A stretch of DNA of 64,000 nt from Ruminococcus sp. (lineage in GTDB: Bacteria > Bacillota > Clostridia > Oscillospirales > Ruminococcaceae). Numbering within the stretch: position 1 is the first letter of the stretch; each line of letters begins with the position of its first letter. A program made the position numbers and the translations under genes. The notes under the pieces are model-generated. The model was not told the origin of the DNA. It saw only the letters and a list, made by a program, of their open reading frames with translations, and did not search any database. Location of the stretch: assembly GCA_018376535.1 (NCBI GenBank), contig JAHABC010000008.1:1-64000 (forward strand). The letters run 5' to 3'. Shown one piece after another: positions 1-8,783 of this stretch.

Positions 1-53
1 ACTGTATTATATTACACTATTTTTAGCTTGTCAATAGTGGGGACGCAATTCAT

Positions 54-100
54 CCCCCACCTAAAGAGGTGGGGGACTTCTTGCTGTATTTAGTTAAAAG
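54..100 (+). repeat. Palindrome resembling an IS200/IS605 end (copy 1)
   Basis: A perfect 9-bp stem (CCCCCACCT at 54-62, AGGTGGGGG at 67-75) with a 4-nt loop is followed by ACTTCTTGCTGTATTTAGTT. There is no T-run on either strand, so it is not an ordinary terminator. The layout, a GC-rich hairpin followed by a TTCTTGC tail, resembles subterminal hairpins of IS200/IS605-type elements; that assignment is from memory. A diverged second copy in the same orientation lies on the other side of pepF at 2083-2131. No transposase is visible here. Confidence 0.4.
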
Positions 101-142
101 TTAAGATGCTCCATAATAGTAGGATACCTAAAAGGTTACTTT

Positions 143-1933
143 CTAAGAGAGTAGACTATCTAACTCATCTATTAGTTGACCGAATAGTTCTAATGCTGAA
201 GATACTACCTCACTAGAGGATACATCTACACCAGCACCTTTTAGTAAGTCTACTGGATTTTTACTGCAACCACCTTTTAAGAAATTAATGTAATCATCTA
301 CAGCAGACTTACCTTCATTTAGTATACGTCTTGATAACGCTATAGCACTAGAAAATCCTGTAGCATATTGATACACATAAAAGTTATAGTAAAAATGAGG
401 TATTCTGCTCCATTCTAAGGCTATTTGGTCGTCTATAATAACGTCATCGCCAAAGTAGAGTCTGTTTAAATCAGCATAGATAGTATTAAGCATATCGGCA
501 GTTAAGGACTGTCCACTTTCTACTATTTCGTTAATCTTAAGTTCAAACTCTGCGAACATGGTTTGACGGTATAGAGTAGTTCTAAACTGTTCTAGGAAGT
601 AGTTTATTAGATACGCTCTGCGAAGTTTATCGTCAGTATTCTTTAGTAGATGTTGCATCAAAAGACTTTCATTGCAAGTAGATGCTACTTCTGCTACGAA
701 TATAACGTAGTCGGAGTATACCGTAGGTTGATACTTATTTGAATAGTATGAATGTATAGCGTGTCCCATCTCATGAGCAAGAGTAAATTCGCTATCTAGT
801 GTATTGTTGTAGTTTAGTAGCACATATGGGTGAACTTTTGCTCCAGCTGAATATGCTCCACTGCACTTACCAACGTTTTCATATACGTCTATCCACTTTT
901 GAGTGAACGCACTATTATATATACTTACATAATCCTCGCCCATTACTTTTAAGGAGTTTTCTACTTCTAGCTTAGCAGTATCGAAGTCAATAGATACGTC
1001 ATAGTCTTTAACTAAAGGAACGTACATATCGTACATATGAAGTTCTTCCACTCCTAAGAGTTTCTTTCTAAGTTTAGTATACTTATACATATAGTGCATA
1101 TTATCGTGAACCGACTTAATTAAGTTCTTATACACGTCTATAGGAACGTGATTACCGTCCAAAGATGCCTCTAGGTTAGAGTTATACTTTCTAACCTTAG
1201 AGTAGAAAGTAAGCTGTTCCACTTGTGCAGATAGTACAGATGCTACAGTATTCTTAAAGCTATCGTAAGTAGAGTATAGGTTTTCAAAGGCAGACTTTCT
1301 TAGAACTCTATCGGAACTTTGCATTAAACTTATATACGTTCCGTGTGTTAGAGTATGTTCGTTACCATCTTTATCTATAGCATTAGGGAACTTCAAGTCT
1401 GCATTGTTGAACATAGTAAATATAGTATCTGGAGAACTAGCCATCTTACCAGTCATAGATATAAGTTGTTCTTCCTTTTCCGATAGTATATGTTTCTGTT
1501 TATCTCTAATTCTGTCAATGTAGAGTTTATATAGTTCCAGTTTAGGTTGTTGCTTGTAGAAGTCGTTAAGGGTATCGTTAGACATACTTAAAATTTCTGG
1601 AGTTTCAAAAGCACCGTTGCTACTTAGTTCCATAGCTACGGACATCAACCTAGCGACCATATCTTGATACTTAGAGTTTCTAGTATCCTCATCTAGTTTG
1701 CGTTGTGCGTAGTTTACAAGGCTGTCGAAAAGTATAGAAATCTCATCACTAAGTGAGAAGTAATCCAATAGGTCGGTAGCAGACTTACTAATCTTGCCGT
1801 TAAAGGTAGATACCTTTAAGGCGTACTCTTTAGCCTTATTAAGAGCGTTTTCCCAAGCGTCATCTGTAGGGAAGATATCCTCAATAGACCACTTATATTC
1901 GTTAGATATTTCATTTCTTTCTTTAATACTCAT
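143..1933 (-). CDS. pepF: Oligoendopeptidase F, M3 family
   Basis: A cytoplasmic zinc metallopeptidase that cleaves short peptides. The 596-residue length fits PepF. The zinc motif HEMGH lies near residues 386-390 (FTLAHEMGHAIHSYYSN), and the third ligand Glu is expected in FVAEVASTCNES about 25 residues later. The rest is the alpha-helical M3 fold with no signal peptide. The start is ATG at 1933 with a rather distant AAAGG. The gene is transcribed alone from a TTGACA/TATATT promoter at 1969-1997. It sits between two similar palindromic sequences, at 54-100 and 2083-2131. It is unrelated in function to its neighbours. Confidence 0.95.
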   Translation of the reverse strand: MSIKERNEISNEYKWSIEDIFPTDDAWENALNKAKEYALKVSTFNGKISKSATDLLDYFSLSDEISILFDSLVNYAQRKLDEDTRNSKYQDMVARLMSVAMELSSNGAFETPEILSMSNDTLNDFYKQQPKLELYKLYIDRIRDKQKHILSEKEEQLISMTGKMASSPDTIFTMFNNADLKFPNAIDKDGNEHTLTHGTYISLMQSSDRVLRKSAFENLYSTYDSFKNTVASVLSAQVEQLTFYSKVRKYNSNLEASLDGNHVPIDVYKNLIKSVHDNMHYMYKYTKLRKKLLGVEELHMYDMYVPLVKDYDVSIDFDTAKLEVENSLKVMGEDYVSIYNSAFTQKWIDVYENVGKCSGAYSAGAKVHPYVLLNYNNTLDSEFTLAHEMGHAIHSYYSNKYQPTVYSDYVIFVAEVASTCNESLLMQHLLKNTDDKLRRAYLINYFLEQFRTTLYRQTMFAEFELKINEIVESGQSLTADMLNTIYADLNRLYFGDDVIIDDQIALEWSRIPHFYYNFYVYQYATGFSSAIALSRRILNEGKSAVDDYINFLKGGCSKNPVDLLKGAGVDVSSSEVVSSALELFGQLIDELDSLLS

Positions 1934-1968
1934 AACAAAATCAAAACCTTTCTAAAAGTATATAGATT

Positions 1969-1997
1969 AATATAACATATTATAGGATATATGTCAA
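1969..1997 (-). promoter_or_regulatory. pepF promoter
   Basis: On the minus strand, -35 TTGACA (1992-1997) and -10 TATATT (1969-1974) are separated by 17 nt. It lies about 35 nt upstream of the pepF ATG. Confidence 0.6.
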
Positions 1998-2082
1998 ACT
2001 TTTAGACTATGCTAACGGTAAAAATCACTATTGATTTTTATAACCCATAGGAGTATAATATCTATGAAATATTTGTGACATA

Positions 2083-2131
2083 CTCCCCACTTAAAGAGAT
2101 AGTAAAATTCTTGCTATATTTAGTTAAAAAC
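2083..2131 (+). repeat. Degenerate IS200/IS605-like palindrome (copy 2)
   Basis: This aligns over about 48 nt with 54-100: CTCCCCACTTAAAGAG, then TTCTTGCTATATTTAGTTAAAA. The right stem arm has decayed, so the hairpin no longer forms, while the TTCTTGC tail and the flanking TTTAGTTAAAA are kept. The two copies lie about 2.03 kb apart in direct orientation, bracketing pepF. The rest of the 369-bp gap 1934-2302 holds only the two promoters and the yicC leader hairpin. Confidence 0.45.
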
Positions 2132-2192
2132 AAGGTACGTCTTACACACTAAGATACAATATCTAAGTAGTGCCAAATAGCCTACATTGTAG

Positions 2193-2221
2193 TTGACAAA
2201 GTAGAAAAAATAGTCTATAAT
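2193..2221 (+). promoter_or_regulatory. Promoter of the yicC-remA-gmk-rpoZ cluster
   Basis: TTGACA (2193-2198), 17 nt, TATAAT (2216-2221): a perfect sigma-A match. Transcription would begin near 2228 and run through the leader hairpin at 2240-2262. Confidence 0.85.
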
Positions 2222-2239
2222 AGATATAATAATCAAAGG

Positions 2240-2262
2240 TTGGGCGAAGAATATTCGCCCAA
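2240..2262 (+). promoter_or_regulatory. Leader hairpin upstream of yicC
   Basis: TTGGGCGAA (2240-2248) and TTCGCCCAA (2254-2262) form a perfect 9-bp stem with a 5-nt loop, and no U-tract follows. It begins about 12 nt after the predicted start site, so it probably protects or structures the 5' end of the message rather than ending it. Confidence 0.5.
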
Positions 2263-2302
2263 AGTATGTATAAACATCTTACTAAACTAGGAGATTTTTA
2301 AA

Positions 2303-3181
2303 ATGGTTAGAAGTATGACAGGTTACGGAAGATATCAACAGATAGTAGGTAACAGAGATATTTTAGTCGAAATACGTTCGGTAAACTACCGATATTTTGA
2401 GTTCTCTTGTCGTATACCTAGAAACATGGGATATCTTGAAGAAAAACTTAAAAGACTTATTAAAGAAAACGTATCTCGTGGAAAGATTGAAGTATTAGTA
2501 ACTATTAATAATGTAGATGGCAAGGACGAAACTATATCAGTAAATATGGGTGTTGCTCAAGGTTACATTGACGCTCTTAGGTCGGCTAACGATACCTTTA
2601 AACTTCCAGATGATTTAACCCTATCACAACTTTCAAGATTCCCTGACGTTTTCACCGTCATAAAAACTATAGATGATGAAAATGAAATTTGGGACGCTGT
2701 TAAGTTGATAGCTGAAAAATCTCTTGAAAAGTTTGTAGCTATGAAGTCTATTGAGGGTGAAAAAATGTTCAAAGATGTGCTATCTAAACTAGATACCATA
2801 GAAAGCATGGTAGGTGTAGTAGAAGTTGCATCGCCACAGACTATTGAAAACTATAGAAAACGTCTGTACGATAAGCTATCGGAGGTACTTGAAAGTAAGG
2901 ATATCGACGAAAGCCGTATAGTAACCGAATGTGCTCTATTGAGTGAAAAGTTGGCAGTAGATGAGGAAACTGTTCGTTTAAGAAGTCATATATCTCAATT
3001 TAGAGAACTTTTGAACTCTAACGAACCAGTCGGCAGAAAGTTGGACTTTTTAATTCAAGAGATGAACCGTGAAGTTAATACTACTGGTTCTAAGGCTCAA
3101 GATATTACCATAACTAAGACCGTGGTAGATATGAAATCGGAACTTGAAAAGATTAGAGAACAGATTCAAAACATTGAATAA
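2303..3181 (+). CDS. yicC: YicC/YloC family endoribonuclease
   Basis: Recognised by the family-typical start [10 protein letters not shown] and the C-terminal block with [13 protein letters not shown], which is the DUF1732 signature. The 292-residue length is normal. Members are stress-linked RNA-processing enzymes; the exact substrate here is unknown. The ATG is preceded by AGGAG. It heads a transcript with remA, gmk and rpoZ, an order common in Firmicutes (yloC-remA-gmk-rpoZ-priA-def-fmt-rsmB-rlmN), which supports the call. Confidence 0.93.
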   Translation: MVRSMTGYGRYQQIVGNRDILVEIRSVNYRYFEFSCRIPRNMGYLEEKLKRLIKENVSRGKIEVLVTINNVDGKDETISVNMGVAQGYIDALRSANDTFKLPDDLTLSQLSRFPDVFTVIKTIDDENEIWDAVKLIAEKSLEKFVAMKSIEGEKMFKDVLSKLDTIESMVGVVEVASPQTIENYRKRLYDKLSEVLESKDIDESRIVTECALLSEKLAVDEETVRLRSHISQFRELLNSNEPVGRKLDFLIQEMNREVNTTGSKAQDITITKTVVDMKSELEKIREQIQNIE

Positions 3182-3203
3182 CTCATGCGAAGGAGTTTTG
3201 ACG

Positions 3204-3437
3204 TTGAAACTTGTAAATATTGGATTTGGCAATGTAATATCATCACAAAAGGTAGTTGCAGTTATAAGTTCGGAGTCTGCTCCCATTAAGCGAATTATCG
3301 CCGAGGCTAGAGATGACCACCGACTTATTGACGCTACTTTTGGCAGGCGTACTAGGTCGGTTATAATTATGGATAGCGACCATGTAATACTATCCCCAGT
3401 ACAGCCTGAAACCATCGCTGAACGTTTTAAAGGTTGA
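3204..3437 (+). CDS. remA: RemA/DUF370 family DNA-binding regulator
   Basis: A 77-residue protein beginning KLVNIGFGN, with the family core [15 protein letters not shown] and [19 protein letters not shown]. In Bacillus, RemA binds DNA to activate biofilm-matrix and osmoprotectant genes; its role in clostridia is less clear. I chose the TTG at 3204 because AGGAG at 3190-3195 sits 8 nt upstream and the protein then starts at the conserved first strand. An upstream in-frame ATG at 3144 lies inside yicC and would add unconserved sequence. It lies between yicC and gmk as in other Firmicutes. Confidence 0.9.
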   Translation: MKLVNIGFGNVISSQKVVAVISSESAPIKRIIAEARDDHRLIDATFGRRTRSVIIMDSDHVILSPVQPETIAERFKG

Positions 3438-3476
3438 TTTTTTTTGACCTTTACATTTTTTAAAGGAGTTTTTATT

Positions 3477-4046
3477 ATGAAAAAAGGGTTTTTAATAATA
3501 GTTTCCGCACCATCTGGTTGTGGAAAAGGTACTATTTTAAATGAAATTTTAAAGGATAACAAGTATTACTATTCCATATCGGCAACTACTAGAAGTCCTA
3601 GACCTAAGGAAGTCGATGGTGTAAACTACTACTTTTTATCTAAAGAGGAGTTCCAAAACAAAATCGCTAACGATGAAATGCTTGAGTATGCTAAGTACTG
3701 CGAAAACTATTACGGAACTCCTAAAAAGGAAGTCTTTGACCAACTTAATAACGGTAAACACGTTATATTAGAAATAGAGGTTCAAGGGGCTATGCAAGTT
3801 AAGAAGGTGTATCCTGAGGCTAAACTTATATTTATAGCACCTCCATCTGTTAATGAGTTGGAAAGAAGATTGCTAAAAAGAGGTACTGAAAGTGTGGAAG
3901 TCATTCAAGAAAGAGTTGCCCAAGCTGAAAGAGAACTCTCTTGTGCTAACAAGTACGACTACATTATCGTAAATGCTGAACTTAAAGACGCTATAGATGA
4001 CTTTAAGTCTGTAGTTAGAGCTTGTGAACTACAAGTTAATCCATAA
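3477..4046 (+). CDS. gmk: Guanylate kinase
   Basis: Phosphorylates GMP to GDP in purine nucleotide synthesis. The P-loop APSGCGKGT is at residues 11-19, followed by TTRSPRPKEVDGVNYYF, the GMP-binding block. Length is 189 residues. The start is ATG 3477 with AAAGGAG 8 nt upstream; a longer in-frame form from 3444 would have no ribosome site. It is co-transcribed with yicC and remA upstream and rpoZ downstream. Confidence 0.97.
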   Translation: MKKGFLIIVSAPSGCGKGTILNEILKDNKYYYSISATTRSPRPKEVDGVNYYFLSKEEFQNKIANDEMLEYAKYCENYYGTPKKEVFDQLNNGKHVILEIEVQGAMQVKKVYPEAKLIFIAPPSVNELERRLLKRGTESVEVIQERVAQAERELSCANKYDYIIVNAELKDAIDDFKSVVRACELQVNP

Positions 4047-4086
4047 TGTACTTAACCATATTTTATTTTAAAGGAGATTGTTTTTT

Positions 4087-4374
4087 ATGTTAAGACCTGC
4101 TATAACTCAATTGATTACTAAAAATGAGAGTTACTATTCTTTAGTAATAGGCGTCGCTAAAAGGGCTAGACAGATTACCGAAGAACTATATGAGGAAAAT
4201 GAAAAAGAAAAAAATAAAGAGGTAAAAGAAAATACTGCTATTGCTACCAATCATGAATTTAATAAGGTAAAGGAAGAACCTTCTGAAATGAAAAAACCTG
4301 TTCAACTTGCTGTAGATGATATTGCTAGTGGTCGCTACAAGATTGTAGAACCTGCTCAACTAGAAGAAGATTAA
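4087..4374 (+). CDS. rpoZ: RNA polymerase omega subunit
   Basis: A 95-residue protein with the omega core MLRPAITQL and SYYSLVIGVAKRARQI, which promotes assembly of RNA polymerase. The C-terminal half is charged and low in complexity (EENEKEKNKEVKEN), then ends KIVEP, longer than the E. coli-like minimum but usual in clostridia. The start is ATG 4087 behind AAAGGAG. It follows gmk and precedes priA. Confidence 0.92.
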   Translation: MLRPAITQLITKNESYYSLVIGVAKRARQITEELYEENEKEKNKEVKENTAIATNHEFNKVKEEPSEMKKPVQLAVDDIASGRYKIVEPAQLEED

Positions 4375-4399
4375 TCTTGTTACTTTTACTATTAATGCT

Positions 4400-6844
4400 A
4401 TGAATACTAATACTATGGTTGTAAAAGTCGCCTTAAGTGAGGCTAGTTCTAATTTTGATATGCTATACTCTTACAAAGTCCCTACAGAGTTGGAAACTTC
4501 CACATCTGTAGGGGTTAGAGTATCTGTACCTTTTGGAAAGTCTAATAGGTTGTGCATTGCAATGGTTTTAGAAGTTTCTTACGTTAATGAAGTTCCAAGT
4601 AACTATAAGAACATCTACTCTGTAGAAGATGCCAAACCTCTGCTAAACTTTGAACAGATACAGCTTATATATCACCTAGTAGATACTACCTTCTGCACCT
4701 ACTATGACGCTATTAGAACTATGCTCCCTGCAACGTATACTATTAAGGTAGCTAATTCCTATGGATATAACTCCTCACTAGCTGATGGCTGGTTTCTTGA
4801 CCAAGATGAAATGGAGTTCTTAGACGTACTTAGTTCCAAAAAAGATAGTATATCTGTTAGTAAGTATATAGAAAAACATAAGAATAGTATAGTAGTTAAA
4901 TCTTTAATTGAAAAGAAGATTATATATATCCAAAGGGTTGTAGATAGTAAGTCTATAGATATGAAGTCTAAGATAATATCTTTAAGTGACGAATACATTC
5001 TAAATAAGGATAGGTTTAAACTCTCAGATGCTCAAAAAAGGGTGTTAAAGTTTATAGAAGATAACGGAACGGTATCTTGTAAGGAGGCTGAATATACTTG
5101 TAGAGTATCTAACAAGACTATAAACTATCTTGAAAGGTGCAACGCTATAGACGTATTTGAATACCAATCCGAAAACTTTCAAGACGTTTCAAGCACTTCC
5201 AAACAGAGTATGCCTATACTTACGCATAAGCAATCGGAAGTGTTTAACAGTATAGCCTCTAGCATGGACTTAAAAAAATCCGAATGTTTTCTGCTACACG
5301 GAGTAACTGGCAGTGGCAAGACGGCTATCTTTGAAAGACTTATAGAAAAGTGTCTAAACGAAGATAAGACTGCTATACTACTAGTTCCTGAGATATCCTT
5401 AACGCCACAAATGGTCGCTAGATTTAAAGGTGCTTTTGGAAACAAAGTCGCTTTAATACACAGTGGACTATCTTTAAAACAATGTGAAGATGAGTACTGT
5501 CGTATCCGTGATGGCTTAGCAAACATAGTAATAGGCACTAGAAGTGCTATATTCGTGCCATTACAGAACGTAGGTATAATAATTATGGACGAGGAAGGCG
5601 AAAGTTCGTATAAGTCGGAACGCTCCCCTAGATACTCTACTAAAGATATAGCTAAGTTTAGATGTAAGTATCATAACTGCGTGTTAGTATTAGCATCTGC
5701 AACGCCGTCGGTAGAGAGTTACTATCTAGCTAAAAAGGGAGTGTACAAACTTCTAACTTTAGATACCAGATATAACAATCAAGAGTTGCCATCTACTACC
5801 CTAGTGGATATGCGTAAGGAAAGGCAATCGGGGAACTACTTAGAGATATCTAATAAGTTGATGGTCGAACTTTTAAAAAATCTTGAAAACGGTGAACAGT
5901 CGATACTACTACTAAATAGGCGTGGATATAATACCTCTATAATGTGTACCGATTGTGGCAAAGTAATAGAGTGTGTAAAGTGTTCTGTACCGTTGACGTA
6001 TCATAAAGCGAACCATTCGTTAATGTGTCACTATTGTGGCTACTCCATAGATGAGATTAGAACCTGCCCAAACTGTAGGTCTAGTAATCTAAGGTACACG
6101 GGTTCGGGAACTCAAAAGATAGCCGAGGAAGTAAGCAAAGTATTTCCTACTGCTAGAGTTCTTCGCATGGACGCAGATACTACCTATTCAAGATATTCAC
6201 ATGAAAAGGCGTTTAAATCTTTTGCAAACGGCGAATATGATATAATGCTCGGTACTCAAATGGTCGGCAAAGGACTAGACTTCCCTAACGTCACTCTTGT
6301 GGGAGTTATCTCTGCCGATGCTATGCTATATACTGGAGATTTTCGTAGCTATGAAAAGACTTTCTCACTGATAACTCAAGTAATAGGTCGTTGTGGTCGT
6401 GGTGATGCTCTTGGCAGAGCCATAGTCCAGACGTACAATCCCGAACACTATATAATACCGTTAGCTATCCAACAGGATTACATCGGCTTTTACACTGAGG
6501 AAGTTGCTCTTAGAAAGTTAAATTTGTTTCCCCCAATATGTGATATATGTACCATTGGAATATCTTCCACCGATGAATTTACAGTGCAAAAAGGTTGTAC
6601 CTCTATGATGCACATAATAAAGTCGGTAGTAGATGCAACTAAGTATAAGTATCCTTTAAGAGTAATGTCGCCTATAAAGTTCACTCACGAACGTATAGAC
6701 GGCAAATTTAGATACAAAATAGTAATTAAGTGCAAAAATAATCAAGAGTTTAGAAACTTAATTAGAAGTATCTTAAAGGAGTTCTATAAACATAGTATAA
6801 ACAACTTGCACATCTTTGTGGACATAAATGGAGATGTGTATTAA
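4400..6844 (+). CDS. priA: Primosomal replication-restart helicase PriA
   Basis: A 3'-5' DNA helicase that reloads the replisome at stalled forks. It has 814 residues: an N-terminal DNA-binding domain (about 1-110), a helicase with Walker A GVTGSGKT near 301-308 and Walker B MDEEG near 395, then paired zinc clusters (CTDCGKVIECVKC, CHYCGYS, CPNC) about 515-560. No convincing ribosome site precedes ATG 4400, and a two-codon ATG-CTA-TGA overlaps the start. Start and strength of translation are therefore uncertain; ATG 4415 is an alternative. Confidence 0.95.
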   Translation: MNTNTMVVKVALSEASSNFDMLYSYKVPTELETSTSVGVRVSVPFGKSNRLCIAMVLEVSYVNEVPSNYKNIYSVEDAKPLLNFEQIQLIYHLVDTTFCTYYDAIRTMLPATYTIKVANSYGYNSSLADGWFLDQDEMEFLDVLSSKKDSISVSKYIEKHKNSIVVKSLIEKKIIYIQRVVDSKSIDMKSKIISLSDEYILNKDRFKLSDAQKRVLKFIEDNGTVSCKEAEYTCRVSNKTINYLERCNAIDVFEYQSENFQDVSSTSKQSMPILTHKQSEVFNSIASSMDLKKSECFLLHGVTGSGKTAIFERLIEKCLNEDKTAILLVPEISLTPQMVARFKGAFGNKVALIHSGLSLKQCEDEYCRIRDGLANIVIGTRSAIFVPLQNVGIIIMDEEGESSYKSERSPRYSTKDIAKFRCKYHNCVLVLASATPSVESYYLAKKGVYKLLTLDTRYNNQELPSTTLVDMRKERQSGNYLEISNKLMVELLKNLENGEQSILLLNRRGYNTSIMCTDCGKVIECVKCSVPLTYHKANHSLMCHYCGYSIDEIRTCPNCRSSNLRYTGSGTQKIAEEVSKVFPTARVLRMDADTTYSRYSHEKAFKSFANGEYDIMLGTQMVGKGLDFPNVTLVGVISADAMLYTGDFRSYEKTFSLITQVIGRCGRGDALGRAIVQTYNPEHYIIPLAIQQDYIGFYTEEVALRKLNLFPPICDICTIGISSTDEFTVQKGCTSMMHIIKSVVDATKYKYPLRVMSPIKFTHERIDGKFRYKIVIKCKNNQEFRNLIRSILKEFYKHSINNLHIFVDINGDVY

Positions 6845-6869
6845 CGTATGCCGAAAGGAGTTTTTTTAT

Positions 6870-7322
6870 ATGGCAATTAGAAAAATAGTCACCGAAGAAG
6901 ATGAAATACTTCATAAACCTTGCAGAAAGGTGGAAAAGTTTGATGAAAGACTTTGGCAACTCTTAGACGATATGGCTGAAACTATGTACAAGGCTGAAGG
7001 CTATGGCATAGCTGGACCTCAAGTGGGAGTTCTTAGACAAGTAGTAGTTATAGATGTCGGTGAGGGTAAACTGGAAGTAATTAACCCTACTATTTCCAAC
7101 ACCGAGGGCGAAGTTCGAGATATAGAAGGTTGTCTATCTGTTCCTAGAAGATACGGCTACGTCACTAGACCTAAAAAGTGTACTCTTACTGCTCAAGATA
7201 GATTTGGTAATACCTACGTTAAAGAACTATCCGATATGTTCTGTAGATGTGCTTGTCATGAAACTGACCATCTAAAAGGACATCTTTTCACCGAACTAGT
7301 CGAAGAATGGGCAGAAGACTGA
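6870..7322 (+). CDS. def: Peptide deformylase
   Basis: Removes the formyl group from nascent proteins; it pairs with fmt, which adds formyl to initiator tRNA. All three motifs are present in 150 residues: GYGIAGPQVG (45-54; the usual GxGxAAPQ has Gly for the second Ala), EGCLSVP (86-92) and HETDH (130-134) with metal-ligand Cys and two His. The start is ATG 6870 behind AAAGGAG. It overlaps nothing; priA ends 25 nt upstream. The normal def-fmt neighbour pair is interrupted by a four-helix-bundle gene. Confidence 0.96.
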   Translation: MAIRKIVTEEDEILHKPCRKVEKFDERLWQLLDDMAETMYKAEGYGIAGPQVGVLRQVVVIDVGEGKLEVINPTISNTEGEVRDIEGCLSVPRRYGYVTRPKKCTLTAQDRFGNTYVKELSDMFCRCACHETDHLKGHLFTELVEEWAED

Positions 7323-7323
7323 T

Positions 7324-7397
7324 ATAATTAATAAATAATATATAATAATTATTATTTATTAATTATTATATATTAATTAACAAGGGGTTGTGATTTT
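7324..7397 (+). repeat. 74-bp direct repeat, copy 1: AT palindrome plus ribosome site
   Basis: It matches 7761-7834 with one mismatch (C7381 versus A7818), 437 bp apart. It contains a perfect 14-bp inverted repeat (AATTAATAAATAAT 7326-7339, ATTATTTATTAATT 7351-7364, loop 11 nt). The loop sequence 7340-7350 can instead pair with 7361-7371, giving two exclusive folds. The repeat ends with AAGGGGTTGTGATTTT, the ribosome-site region used by the next gene in both copies. Confidence 0.9.
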
Positions 7398-7398
7398 A

Positions 7399-7761
7399 TT
7401 GTGGCAGAATAACATTCTATTGGATAAAAGTAAACTATTTGCTATAAGAATAGTCAATCTTTATAAATATCTATGCAACGATAAAAAAGAGTACGTTTTA
7501 TCTAAACAGATACTAAGAAGTGGCACTAGTATAGGTGCTAACGTTAAAGAAAGTATATATGCTCAAAGTAAGTTAGATTTTATATCCAAGTTGAGCATAG
7601 CTCTAAAAGAGGCTAGTGAAACTGAATATTGGTTAGAACTATTATATCAAACTGAATATATAAACTCTATACAGTTTGAGAGTATCCACAATGATTGCGT
7701 AGAACTATTAAAACTTTTGACAGCTATAATAAAATCCAGCAAAAGAAACCTTAACAATTAA
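7399..7761 (+). CDS. Four-helix-bundle protein (23S rRNA-IVS/S23 family)
   Basis: A 120-residue helical protein with the family pattern RIVNLYKYL, LSKQILRSGTSIGANVKES and FISKLSIALKEASETEYWLELL. Such proteins are encoded in intervening sequences of 23S rRNA genes in some bacteria, and related ones (Avd) assist diversity-generating retroelements; the function is otherwise unknown. I take TTG 7399 as start because it sits at the same distance from AAGGGG as the fmt start in the second repeat copy; GTG 7390 is too close. The gene is flanked by 74-bp direct repeats and splits def from fmt, so it looks inserted. Confidence 0.85.
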   Translation: MWQNNILLDKSKLFAIRIVNLYKYLCNDKKEYVLSKQILRSGTSIGANVKESIYAQSKLDFISKLSIALKEASETEYWLELLYQTEYINSIQFESIHNDCVELLKLLTAIIKSSKRNLNN

Positions 7762-7834
7762 TAATTAATAAATAATATATAATAATTATTATTTATTAAT
7801 TATTATATATTAATTAAAAAGGGGTTGTGATTTT
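7761..7834 (+). repeat. 74-bp direct repeat, copy 2 (fmt leader)
   Basis: Same content as 7324-7397: inverted repeat 7763-7776/7788-7801 and the AAGGGG ribosome site at 7819-7824 that serves fmt. It starts on the last base of the four-helix-bundle stop codon. Confidence 0.9.
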
Positions 7835-7835
7835 T

Positions 7836-8762
7836 TTGAATATAGTATTTATGGGAACTCCCGATTTTGCAGTGCCTTGCCTAAAGGCTCTAGTAGATGC
7901 TAAACATAATGTACAAGCCGTATTCACTCAACCAGATAAACCTAGGGGCAGAGGTAACAAACTAGTTCCAACACCCGTTAAGAAGTTCGCTATTGAGTGT
8001 AATATACCAGTATATCAACCTACAGGTCTACGCAAGGGCAACGATGCCGAAAGTTCTTTACAAGTGTTACAAGAGTTAAATCCCGATTTGATTGTGGTGG
8101 TCGCTTATGGACAGATACTACCTAAATCTATATTGGATTTACCTAAGTACAGATGTATTAACATACACGCATCTTTATTGCCTAAGTATAGAGGTGCTGG
8201 ACCTATTCAAAGATGTATCTTAGACGGCGAAACCCTTACAGGAGTAACCTCTATGTACATGGAAGAAGGTCTTGATACTGGCGATATGCTCATTAAAGAG
8301 GAAATAACCATAGGTAAAAATATGATTGCTGATGAACTTCATGACGCTCTATCGGAAATGGGTGCAGAGGTACTATTGAAAACTATTCAAGCTATTGAAG
8401 ATGGTTCTATCGTTCGCACTCCACAAGATGATAGTAAGTCTACTTACGCTAAAATGATTACTAAAGAAATGTCACATCTGGACTTTAGTAAGTCAGCACA
8501 AGAGGTTCATAATATCATTAGGGGTATCACTGGATTTACTTCCTTAAACGGTAAAAGATTGAAAGTCTTTCGCAGTGAAATCTTGGAGAAAACTTCTTCC
8601 GAACCTTTTGGAACTATAGTAGATACTTCTAACTTTACCGTAGTATGTGGCGATGGTAAGTGTATAAAGTTCAATGAAGTTCAACTTGAGGGTAGCAAAC
8701 GTATGGATACTAAAGTGTTCTTGCGTGGTAAAAAACTAGATAAGACTATCCTAGGTGAATAG
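7836..8762 (+). CDS. fmt: Methionyl-tRNA formyltransferase
   Basis: Formylates Met-tRNA(fMet) using 10-formyl-tetrahydrofolate. The N-terminus reads NIVFMGTPDFAVPCL, and the formyl-transfer loop HASLLPKYRGAGPIQ lies near residues 110-124 with the conserved Asn-His-Asp set. There are 308 residues, the normal length, with the C-terminal tRNA-binding domain from about 205. TTG 7836 gives the family-typical first residues and is 11 nt from AAGGGG. The stop is followed by a leader hairpin for rsmB. Confidence 0.96.
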   Translation: MNIVFMGTPDFAVPCLKALVDAKHNVQAVFTQPDKPRGRGNKLVPTPVKKFAIECNIPVYQPTGLRKGNDAESSLQVLQELNPDLIVVVAYGQILPKSILDLPKYRCINIHASLLPKYRGAGPIQRCILDGETLTGVTSMYMEEGLDTGDMLIKEEITIGKNMIADELHDALSEMGAEVLLKTIQAIEDGSIVRTPQDDSKSTYAKMITKEMSHLDFSKSAQEVHNIIRGITGFTSLNGKRLKVFRSEILEKTSSEPFGTIVDTSNFTVVCGDGKCIKFNEVQLEGSKRMDTKVFLRGKKLDKTILGE

Positions 8763-8783
8763 TAAACGTATATTTTAATTTTA

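Noticed and set aside
54..75. Terminator for pepF
   Set aside because: The stem is perfect but no T-run follows on the minus strand; a transposon-end origin fits the tail sequence and the second copy better.
3050..3562. Long minus-strand frame across yicC, remA and gmk
   Set aside because: No ribosome site and it is antisense to three well-supported genes.
4395..4403. Two-codon upstream frame overlapping the priA start as a regulator
   Set aside because: There is no ribosome site before it, so the ATG-CTA-TGA overlap is probably chance.
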